A DNA stretch of 64,000 bases from EW11 sp035765635 (GTDB taxonomy: Bacteria > Verrucomicrobiota > Verrucomicrobiia > Opitutales > Opitutaceae). Below are positions 49,969 to 57,570 of this stretch, in pieces; position 1 is the first letter of the stretch, and each line of letters begins with the position of its first letter. The translations under genes and the position numbers were made by a program. The stretch spans positions 124,001 through 188,000 of the forward strand of contig DASTWZ010000042.1 in the NCBI GenBank assembly GCA_035765635.1. The letters run 5' to 3'. The notes under the pieces were generated by a model that was given only the letters and a program-made list of their open reading frames with translations, made no database searches and was not told the origin of the DNA.

Positions 49969-50799
49969 ATGTCATTGCAACTGGCTCATCGCGATCTCGG
50001 CGGCGAAGGGAAACCGCCTCTCATTTTGCTGCATGGCCTGCTCGGTTCGTCGCGCAATTGGCAAACCGTCGGGGCCGATCTCGCCGCGCAGCATCACGTC
50101 TGTGCCTTGGATCAGCGGAATCACGGACGCTCACCGCACGATCGCGAGATGAATTACCCCGTGATGGTCGACGATGTGCTGCGTTGGTTGGACGAACGAA
50201 AATGGAACGAGGTGGCGCTGCTCGGCCACAGTATGGGCGGAAAAGTGGCGATGGCGCTGGCCTGCCGATTTCCGCAGCGGGTTTCGCGGCTGGTGGTGGT
50301 CGATATCGTTCCGAAAACCTATCTCTCGGAAGCGCATCGCGCAGAGTTCGCCGCCATGAACGAACTCGATCTGCGCTCGCTGAAATCGCGTGGCGAAGCG
50401 GAGCTGAAGTTCGAAGGGCGGGTCGCGGACTGGGCGATGCGAAAATTTCTGGCGACGAATCTGGAGAGGCGCGAGGCCGGCGAAAACGCAGCCGTGAAGG
50501 AAAACGCGGCCGCGGGCGGGGGCGAAGCCACCGGCTGGCGATGGGCCATCAATTTGCCCGCGCTCACGCAAAGTTTGCCCGTGCTCGAAGCGAATCCGCT
50601 GAGTGAAAACGATCGTTTCGAGAAACCGACGCTGCTGATCAAAGGCGGAAAATCGCGCTATATCGAAGCCGCGGATTTCGAGCCGTTTCGTCGCCATTTT
50701 CCAAACTCACGTCAGTTGATTTTGGAAAAATCAGGCCACAACCCGCACATGGAAACCCGCGCTGAATTCGCGGCCGCGGTGCTTTCGTTTTTGGCGTAG
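49969..50799 (+). CDS. Alpha/beta hydrolase (YbfF-like esterase)
   Basis: 276 residues, cytoplasmic. Oxyanion block LILLHGLLGSSRNWQTVG (18-35), strand DQRNHGRSPH, nucleophile elbow LLGHSMGGKVAMALA (Ser88), acid residue probably in LLIKGGKSRYI, and catalytic His in EKSGHNPHMETRAEF (about 259). The nearest named group is the YbfF acyl-CoA/ester hydrolases. A Gly/Ala-rich insertion (AAVKENAAAGGGEAT, about 175-190) lies in the cap domain. Substrate unknown. ATG 49969 directly follows repeat copy B. Confidence 0.85.
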   Translation: MSLQLAHRDLGGEGKPPLILLHGLLGSSRNWQTVGADLAAQHHVCALDQRNHGRSPHDREMNYPVMVDDVLRWLDERKWNEVALLGHSMGGKVAMALACRFPQRVSRLVVVDIVPKTYLSEAHRAEFAAMNELDLRSLKSRGEAELKFEGRVADWAMRKFLATNLERREAGENAAVKENAAAGGGEATGWRWAINLPALTQSLPVLEANPLSENDRFEKPTLLIKGGKSRYIEAADFEPFRRHFPNSRQLILEKSGHNPHMETRAEFAAAVLSFLA

Positions 50800-50860
50800 C
50801 AGCCGAAGCCACTGGCCCGACGCCGACCGGCTGGAGTCACAGCGGTTTCAACAAACCTAT

Positions 50861-51232
50861 AGCCGCAAGAAGGCGCAAAAAGCGCAAAGAGGATTTTTGG
50901 TTTGTGACGTCGCTCGCAAAGGCAGGGCCAGAACGCGTTTGGGTATTGGTTGGTAATTCCAAACTAAAATACCAGACCGGCCGAACGAGGAAAGTCTGGA
51001 TGACGCAGCCGCGTTTCCGAACGCGGATGCGCCGGTTCGTGGAGCGCAGGCGTCCCGCCTGCACGGTCGCCAAATGCAGGCGAGGACGCCTGCGCTCCAA
51101 ATACCCCGCGACCGCGTTTGGAAACGCGACCGCTCCTTCCCAACACACTTTTTGCGACCAAAAAATCACCTGCCAAAACGCCTGCGTCTTTGGTTGCGGC
51201 TCCGCCGCGCTGTGCCTCTTTGCGGCTACAAT
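50861..51232. repeat. Composite inverted repeat with GCCGCAAAGAGG ends
   Basis: The left end reads TAGCCGCAAGAAGGCGC then GCGCAAAGAGG; the right end reads GTGCCTCTTTGCGGCTA, an inverted match. The right part (51190-51230) recurs with few changes at 59712-59754, sharing CCGCCGCGCTGTGCCTCTTT. These behave like dispersed repeat modules. Confidence 0.7.
51041..51098. repeat. Inner GGAGCGCAGGCG hairpin
   Basis: GGAGCGCAGGCGTCCCGCC..GC (51041-51062) and its inverted partner (51076-51098, ending GACGCCTGCGCTCC) form a long imperfect stem with a 13-base loop. One extra base lies in the right arm. There is no T-tract. Confidence 0.75.
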
Positions 51233-51247
51233 TTGCCTGAATATACC

Positions 51248-52225
51248 TCAGCGCTTCGTCCAGATGCGCAGCGAGGCCAGCAGGAATTCTTCGAGGGCGG
51301 CGGACTCGTTCAAGTTGACGCGAAGCAGGCCGACCGCGTGCTCGAGTTTTCCAATCGCGGCGGTGAAGGCGCGGCGCACGGCGTCGTCGTTTTCCTTCAA
51401 TTTCGGAAGGGCGTAGGTGCGGGTCGCTTGTTCGATTTCGACAAACAAACGAGCGCGCAGGCCGTTCGCGATCCCGGTCTCGATGGCGATTTTCTCATCG
51501 TCGTCGATTTCTCCCGGAAGTTTTTCTTTCTGCAGCGTCCACATTTCCGCGGTCGCGGCCGTGAGAATCGCATCGAAACGGGCAATCAGCCCGTAGGCCG
51601 TGAAGATCGAGTCGGCGACGGATTTCTTGTCGCTCATTCCAGCGGTTAGGGCGTCGAGCCAGGCGCGATAATCCGCCAACCAGGCGCTCCAACCATCGGG
51701 CGAATATGCGCCGCCTTCCGTCGGAAAACGAAAATGCAGGCACCGGCTGCGAATCGTCGGCAGCAGGGCATAAGGCCGGGTCGTCAGAAGCAGCAGGATC
51801 GTGTTGGCCGGCGGCTCCTCGAGGGTCTTCAGGAAGATGTTGGCCGCCTGCATATTCATCCGATCGCAGTCGAAGATGATGGCGACCTTGCGCGACGACA
51901 TCGTGGCGGACACTTGAACCTTGCCGATGAGTTCGCGCGTCGCGTCGGCTGAAATTTGCCGCATCTTCCCGGCCGGACGCAGGAAAAAACAATCCGGGTG
52001 CTGATCGGGCGCGAAACGCGTGACGGCGACCGCGTCCGCTTCGTGGCCCAATCCGCTGAGCAGGCGATCGGCGATTCCGATGGCGACGGCGGAGAGGATG
52101 TCCGCGTCTTCGGCGCTGAGCAGGAGACTATGAGAAAGGCGGCGATTTTCGATGGCGCGCTCGATCACGCCGATAGCCGGAGTGCCGGCGAGCGAAGTCG
52201 GCCAGGCAACAGGTTGGACGGACAT
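51248..52225 (-). CDS. holB: DNA polymerase III delta' subunit
   Basis: 325 residues. A clamp-loader subunit of the replicative polymerase. Features: GVIERAIENRRLSHSLLLSAED (18-39), QISADATRELIGKVQVSATMSSRKVAIIFDCDRMNMQAANIFLKTLEEPPANTILLLLTTRPYALLPTIRSRC (read in parts), the usual LKTLEEPP and TIRSRC blocks of delta'/DnaX-type AAA+ proteins. No zinc-binding cysteine cluster and no intact P-loop are visible, as expected for delta'. It follows tmk on the same strand with a 48-base gap, a pairing widespread in bacteria. Confidence 0.9.
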   Translation of the reverse strand: MSVQPVAWPTSLAGTPAIGVIERAIENRRLSHSLLLSAEDADILSAVAIGIADRLLSGLGHEADAVAVTRFAPDQHPDCFFLRPAGKMRQISADATRELIGKVQVSATMSSRKVAIIFDCDRMNMQAANIFLKTLEEPPANTILLLLTTRPYALLPTIRSRCLHFRFPTEGGAYSPDGWSAWLADYRAWLDALTAGMSDKKSVADSIFTAYGLIARFDAILTAATAEMWTLQKEKLPGEIDDDEKIAIETGIANGLRARLFVEIEQATRTYALPKLKENDDAVRRAFTAAIGKLEHAVGLLRVNLNESAALEEFLLASLRIWTKR

Positions 52226-52273
52226 CAGACGATCAAACGTGGTGGCTGAACCGCTGCGGAATGAGCCGCCGCC

Positions 52274-52954
52274 TCAACGGCCGGCACGCGCGGGTTCGGG
52301 GGCTTCGTTCAGGCGTTTTTGGACCTCGGCCCAGATCTTCTTGTCGACCGCGTCTTCGCTCAAGGTTCCGTCGACGACGAAGAAACGTTCCGGAATTCCC
52401 TTGGCCAGGACGAGGTAGCCTTCGCGGACCTTCTCGTAGAAATCGATGTTCTCGCGCTCCATCCGATCCGGCAGATCTGAGGCGCGTTGACGGATGCGAG
52501 CCAGGCTGACCTCCGTCGGAACGTCGATGATCACGGTCAAATCAGGAAGAATCGTGCCGACGGCGAAGCGGTTGATCTGGTTGACGGGGTCCATCGACAG
52601 ATTGCGTGCGACGCCCTGGTAGACGGTCGACGAATCCAGGAAGCGATCGCTGAGGACGAAGGCGCCGCGCAGAAGAGCGGGGGCGATGACCTCGCGGACG
52701 AGCTGGGCGCGAGCGGCGGCGAAGAGGAGCAATTCGGTCTCGGCGCACATCTCGTCGCCCTTCGAATTATGGACGATGATGTTTCGGATCTGTTCGCCGA
52801 TTTCGGTGCCGCCGGGTTCGCGCACGGTGATCACGTCGCGTTGCTCTTTTTGGAGGTGTTGAGCGAGCCGGGCGATCTGGGTGGACTTGCCACTGCCTTC
52901 GGAACCTTCGAAGGAGATGAGTTTGCCGGCCGGAATCTTATCTTTAGGAGGCAT
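52274..52954 (-). CDS. tmk: Thymidylate kinase
   Basis: 226 residues. Phosphorylates dTMP to dTDP. P-loop ISFEGSEGSGKSTQIARL (13-30), the DR-type motif FVLSDRFLDSSTVYQG (about 100-115), and TVIIDVPTEVSLARIRQRASD. The LID region DRMERENIDFYEKVREGYLVLA follows. The next upstream gene on the same strand (PfkB-type kinase) is 20 bases away, so the three minus-strand genes may be co-transcribed. Confidence 0.96.
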   Translation of the reverse strand: MPPKDKIPAGKLISFEGSEGSGKSTQIARLAQHLQKEQRDVITVREPGGTEIGEQIRNIIVHNSKGDEMCAETELLLFAAARAQLVREVIAPALLRGAFVLSDRFLDSSTVYQGVARNLSMDPVNQINRFAVGTILPDLTVIIDVPTEVSLARIRQRASDLPDRMERENIDFYEKVREGYLVLAKGIPERFFVVDGTLSEDAVDKKIWAEVQKRLNEAPEPARAGR

Positions 52955-52974
52955 TGAGAAAAAGGGTGGAGGGA

Positions 52975-54087
52975 TTATTTCCAGTTCGCGAGGAATGTTT
53001 CAAGGTCGGCGAGGGAAGGGCTGATCGCAGTTCGAACGTAGTGGCCCGAGGTGCAAACGCCCAGTCCGAGACAAGCTTCGGGGCTGAGGCCGAGCAATTG
53101 TCCGGTGGTGAAACCGGCATTGAAGTGGTCGCCTGCTCCGGTGGTGATGAGCGGTGTATCGCAATAGGGGCCGGGGATCCAGAATGTGCCGCGTGACGTC
53201 GCGCAGGCGGCGGATGTGCGGGGATGCACGACGACCGTGGAAATATTGAGCGTATCGCGAATTTCGCCCGCGAGTTGGCAGAGGGCGCTCTCGGTTTCGC
53301 CGGCGGGGACGCGCAGGTCGAGGGCGGCGCCGACCTGTTGCGCTTCCTTCAGATTGAGGCCCAACGTGACGCGTCCGAACGCTTCGAATCGGCTGATGAG
53401 CGAAAGCGCCTCGCGCAAATCGGCGACGGAACGTTTTTCGGGATCGGCCAGGTCGAAGAAGAAAATGCGTTCGCGCGGGCGAAGCGCGGGCAGGGTGCGT
53501 TCCACCAGTTGGCGGAAGATCGATGTCATGCCGGCGATCATCGTCCAATTGGTCAGCGCCACCATGTCGACTTCCTCGAATTCGGCTTGCAGCGCCTTTT
53601 CGCCCATGACGGCGACGATTCGCTCGAAGGTGACCTCATCGAGGGACTTCATTTGGCCGAGCATCACTTTGCCGTCGTTGCATTCGACGGCGATGGTGTG
53701 GGCGGGGTCGCAGAGCGAGACGACCTTGGTCCGTTCGGAAAAAGTTTTGAAAACGGGATGAACGGAATCGCGGCCGAGGGCGCCGATGTACGTGATCTGG
53801 GCGCCGGTGGCGAGCAGGGCTCCGGCCATGATTGGGCCGTTGCCGCCCAGCTTGTCCATGCGTGGGTAGAGTTCGATATTCGTGCTCTTGCCCGCCGCGC
53901 CGAGGATGCGTTGGCCAAATTCCGGAATCGTGGCGAGCGGCGTGAAGGCCTCGCCTGGACCGGAGCGCAATCCGACCGGAGTGACGATCGTGTCGACGAA
54001 TCCATCGAGCCCCGCAAGAACGCGTTTGGGCGCCGCGAGAGATTTCCTGGCCTGCAACTCCGAGAGAGTGCGCGAAATGAAGTTCAT
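52975..54087 (-). CDS. PfkB-family carbohydrate or nucleoside kinase
   Basis: 370 residues from ATG 54087 (MNFISRTLSELQARK). An upstream ATG at 54126 would add 13 unrelated residues. Ribokinase fold: LAGLDGFVDTIVTPVG (about 22), KLGGNGPIMAGALLATGAQITYIGALG (substrate loop), and the C-terminal GAGDHFNAGFTTGQLLG with the catalytic Asp in the GAGD anion hole. KLGGNGPIMA differs from the more usual GGAxxN, so the substrate is uncertain. It stands beside tmk and holB without a sugar pathway. Confidence 0.88.
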   Translation of the reverse strand: MNFISRTLSELQARKSLAAPKRVLAGLDGFVDTIVTPVGLRSGPGEAFTPLATIPEFGQRILGAAGKSTNIELYPRMDKLGGNGPIMAGALLATGAQITYIGALGRDSVHPVFKTFSERTKVVSLCDPAHTIAVECNDGKVMLGQMKSLDEVTFERIVAVMGEKALQAEFEEVDMVALTNWTMIAGMTSIFRQLVERTLPALRPRERIFFFDLADPEKRSVADLREALSLISRFEAFGRVTLGLNLKEAQQVGAALDLRVPAGETESALCQLAGEIRDTLNISTVVVHPRTSAACATSRGTFWIPGPYCDTPLITTGAGDHFNAGFTTGQLLGLSPEACLGLGVCTSGHYVRTAISPSLADLETFLANWK

Positions 54088-54468
54088 GAAAGGTCCGAAC
54101 CAAGAAACTCTCCCGACCCTCGGCAACTTGAATTCTGCGGCAGAACCTAATGGGGGATATTTTTCCCACGAATCACACGAAGCACACGAAATGATTCAGA
54201 GCATTCTCATGAAGAATGCGAAGAACCCAAAATCAGAAAGTTATTTCCCACGGAATACACGGAAGGCACGGAAATACCGACCGCGTTCCCAAGGAATAGC
54301 GGAAGTAGCGGAAGGTATTTTTCCGTGGTTTCCGTGTATTCCGTGGGAGATTTTTTCTGATTTCGTGTTCTTCGTGTGATTCGTGGGCAAAAATAGAGCC
54401 CGATCGCGCCGAAACCGCGTCTGAGGCTGAAATCAACGATTTCTGAAACAGAAACATTGACTAGTATC
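54088..54468. other. Divergent intergenic region carrying repeat copy C
   Basis: 381 bases between the PfkB-type kinase (minus) and the CAP-domain gene (plus), mostly repeat copy C. The last 80 bases are the probable promoter region of the CAP-domain gene and show no clear -35/-10 pair. Confidence 0.7.
54165..54387. repeat. CACGAA/CACGGAA nested inverted repeat, copy C
   Basis: Outer arms CCCACGAATCACACGAAGC and TTCGTGTGATTCGTGGG. Inner arms CCCACGGAATACACGGAAGG (54248-54267) and TTTCCGTGTATTCCGTGGGA (54329-54348). The loop between the inner arms has further GGAATAGCGGAAGTAGCGGAA-like tandem units, read here in parts. Sits between divergent genes. Confidence 0.9.
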
Positions 54469-56376
54469 ATGAAAATCAGACCTTCGCTCGCGGCGATGGA
54501 ATCAAAACGACTGCAGGCAAGAGGGAACTGGTATCTGGCTGCGTGGCTTTTTTGCGCGTTGTCGCTGAGCTTGATGAGCGCCGCCTTCGCACAGACCGAT
54601 CCGGGGCCGGTCAACATGCAAGACCGCGAGAGCGCCCGCCAATGGTTCAACACCTGGTGGCCGAAGTCCTATGGCGCCCCGATGGGCTTCACTGGTGACG
54701 TGGAAAAAGGAATCCCCGGCGACGTCTCTCAAGCCTACAAAGACCAAACCCTCCTTCGGATAAACATCTTCCGCCGCATGGCCGGCGAGCAACCCGTCAC
54801 CGAAAACCCCGCCTACAGCGCCAAATCCCAAGCCGCCGCCGTCCTCTGCGCCGTAAACGACGAGCTGAGTCATTTTCCTCCGGCAACGTGGAAATTCTAT
54901 AATGCAACTGCTGCGGAAGGGTGCGGCGGATCGGATTTGGTGGGGGAGCCGGGGCCAACTGGAATTGCGTTCTTAATGCTGGATGGAGGGGCAAACAATA
55001 TGGGTACGGGTCACCGAAACCATCTACTAACCCCGGCGTTGGAGACAGTCGGCGTGGGGAACTCGCCCGCTATGCAAAGCGCTAGTCAATTAGTTGAAGG
55101 TGTAGAAGCCATCTGGGTAAACGACCCAAGTTTCGTTTCGAACAATCTTAAATTTGAACAACCGTTTGTTACTTGGCCTGCCCGAGGATATATTCCGCAC
55201 TATCTAGTGCCTGGTCGCTGGTCAATTTACGTTGCCGATGCTCATACATCGCAAGAACAGGACTTTTCCTCTGCTGACGTTGCAGTTCAACGTTCCGGCC
55301 TACGTCTTGGGGTTGCCGTTATACGCGCACAAGCGGGGCTCGGTTTGGTTTTTACTCTTGATGGTACGAGCGAGGGCTCGGGTGGATTTGTGGGGGAAAC
55401 AGTAAATGGAGAGGAATTGTCGGCGCCCAGCCATGTTTCTACGGACATACTTTACCATGTTGTAGTTTCCGGAATCAAAGTCCGGTCGACAGGCGCTCTA
55501 TGGTCGGGAAGGGGTGTGTACGAATATGACGTTGCCGTCTACAATCCTCAATTGGCGCGTGTTACTGACGCCACATCCGATTTAGTTAATATTTCGACCA
55601 GATCTTTTGCGGGAGAGGGCAGCAATACGCAGATTGCTGGTTTTATATTGAATGGAAAGTCGGCAAAACGGGTTCTCGTCAGAGCTGGCGGGCCTTATTT
55701 GGCGCAATTTGGCATCGAAGGCTATCTGCGGGATCCTGTGCTGGAGCTGTTTGAGGGCTCCAAGTTAATCGCCACAAACGATAATTGGGATACCGACTAC
55801 GAGGCAATTTCACGGGCGATAGAGTCCGCAGGGGTGGTACCCTTTCAGCGAGGCAGTCCTGATGCCGCCATTGTAATGACCTTGCAACCGGGCGTTCAAT
55901 ATACTGCACACGTATTAGGAAGATCAAATGGACTAGGTAGTGCGATTGTGGAAGTATATGATCTCGATCCAGGAACGGATTCGAGGCTGATAAATATCTC
56001 CACGCGTTCCTATGTAGGAACCGGGGCTGATATACAAATAGGAGGATTTATACTTAAAGGAGAAGGACCTCGACGTGTGCTCGTGAGGGCGGGAGGGCCA
56101 TACCTCTCGCAGTTCGGCGTGACCGACTTCCTTAAGGATCCAGTACTTCGCGTATTTAAAGGAAGCGATAAAATTGCCGAGAACGACGATTGGGAGGAGA
56201 ATGCTGTTGATGTTGACGCTGCGTCAAAGGCGGCCGCTGTATTCCCGTTCACTAAAGGTAGCAAGGATAGCGGCCTTATATTGACCCTCGATCCCGGAGG
56301 GCCTTATACGGTGCAGGTCTCTGGAAAGGTAGGCGCTACAGGTAATGCGATTGTTGAGGTGTATTCGCTCCCATGA
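54469..56376 (+). CDS. Exported CAP-domain protein with two C-terminal repeat domains
   Basis: 635 residues from ATG 54469; ATG 54496 is equally possible. A signal peptide (LFCALSLSLMSAAFA) precedes a CAP/SCP domain (about 50-205: YKDQTLLRINIFRRMAGEQPV, KSQAAAVLCAVNDELSHFP, MGTGHRNHLLTPALETVGVG). A beta-rich linker follows. Two tandem repeats of about 130 residues (about 372-500 and 506-635) each have LVNISTRSFAGEGSNTQIAGF, VRAGGPYLAQFG, DPVLELFEGSKLIATNDNWD and AIVEVY, a repeat common in exported Verrucomicrobiota proteins. From about 54880 the base composition turns A/T-rich. Overlaps the next gene by ATGA. Confidence 0.82.
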   Translation: MKIRPSLAAMESKRLQARGNWYLAAWLFCALSLSLMSAAFAQTDPGPVNMQDRESARQWFNTWWPKSYGAPMGFTGDVEKGIPGDVSQAYKDQTLLRINIFRRMAGEQPVTENPAYSAKSQAAAVLCAVNDELSHFPPATWKFYNATAAEGCGGSDLVGEPGPTGIAFLMLDGGANNMGTGHRNHLLTPALETVGVGNSPAMQSASQLVEGVEAIWVNDPSFVSNNLKFEQPFVTWPARGYIPHYLVPGRWSIYVADAHTSQEQDFSSADVAVQRSGLRLGVAVIRAQAGLGLVFTLDGTSEGSGGFVGETVNGEELSAPSHVSTDILYHVVVSGIKVRSTGALWSGRGVYEYDVAVYNPQLARVTDATSDLVNISTRSFAGEGSNTQIAGFILNGKSAKRVLVRAGGPYLAQFGIEGYLRDPVLELFEGSKLIATNDNWDTDYEAISRAIESAGVVPFQRGSPDAAIVMTLQPGVQYTAHVLGRSNGLGSAIVEVYDLDPGTDSRLINISTRSYVGTGADIQIGGFILKGEGPRRVLVRAGGPYLSQFGVTDFLKDPVLRVFKGSDKIAENDDWEENAVDVDAASKAAAVFPFTKGSKDSGLILTLDPGGPYTVQVSGKVGATGNAIVEVYSLP

Positions 56377-57570
56377 CAAAGATGCTAAAGGAGGGAGAGA
56401 TTTGGCGATGTCTCATGAAGTATATGTTCTTCGGCTTAGCCGTAATGCAGCCGCTTTTAGCACGGGCCGAAATCGTTTGGCCGACTAATCCTCAGAACTC
56501 GGCTCAGATTAAATCCGGTTATGTCACTATTGTTTGGCGTACAGTTGGGTTTCGTGGGAGTAATGGCCCTTCCTCTTCTCAACCTCCGGGGTTTTCAATT
56601 GAGGGCCCAGATCCAATTCCGTTGACTGAATTCAACGGTCAGTTTGATGACCACTATCCGATAGGACACATATATTCTTGGACGTTTCCAAAGCGGGTCC
56701 CTGGATTGTACAAGATCGCTCAGGTGCAAAATCCGCAGAATTTTGCGACATTTGGAACTGCTGTGCTTGAGGTTGCGATCATGGATGGAGGCCCAACCGT
56801 CTCGATCGAAGCGGATCCGAAGCTAGTTGTCGCGGGCCAGCCCATTAAAATCATGTGGAAATCCGAAAATGTTGATTCGGCCCACGTGCTAGGAGATTCT
56901 TTGGACTCAACAGAGTTAAACGGAAGTCAGACTATATATCCGCCAATTGGACGTTTTGTGTTTTCAATTGATGGACAACGAAACTCGATCGATGCACATG
57001 CGGAGGTCGCTGTCAGGGTCGTCCCTCCGGATCTCAGCTTGGTCCAAACAACCAATAATGTAGGTGCAGACTTGCAGACCTCAGCGTCAAGTCTCATCGC
57101 AGGTGACACAATAACACTGTCGGTTCGCACGACGGGAGCGGCTCTTCAGCGGGTTTTGCTGACCGGAACGGACGGAACCAGCATTGATAAGCCTTCAGAC
57201 TCGGTATCCCTGAAGCCCCCAGCAGGAGATCAAAAATATGAACTTACCGTGATTGGCAGCGTTCATCTCGACTGGGCGTTTGTCGCTTCATCGGAGGAAA
57301 TGTGGATTGATAGCCCTTCAGGCGCTTCATGGGACGTCACAAACCGTACAAATATAGACCTCCCAGGTGACACAGAATATTTAATTCGGCGCAAATTTGG
57401 GAGTGACTGGCTTAATCAATCTTTCCGAACCATACCCGCGAAAACAACCTCATCTGCGATCAACATTATAGTTTCCGCAAAACCGCTGCTTCGCACCATC
57501 AATTTCCCGGGAGGGGTTATTACGTTTGGCGATGTGTTTCGGCTTTCGGCCACTTCTAATGGGGATGGGG
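54880..57570. other. A/T-rich compositional island across two coding genes
   Basis: Between about 54880 and 57570 codons such as TTA, AGA, ATA and AAT become common, while flanking DNA is strongly G/C-rich. Both edges lie inside open frames (the CAP-domain gene and the Ig-like gene), and the frames stay intact. The limits were placed by eye. Confidence 0.6.

Larger units (their letters stand above)
50800..51247. other. Convergent intergenic region made of composite repeats
   Basis: 448 bases between the hydrolase and holB, which converge. It is filled with short inverted repeats: a GCCGCAAAGAGG-type element at both ends, an inner hairpin at 51041-51098, and TTTCCGAACGCG/CGCGTTTGGAAA-like sequences around it. 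No coding sequence or clear terminator T-tract was seen. Confidence 0.7.
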
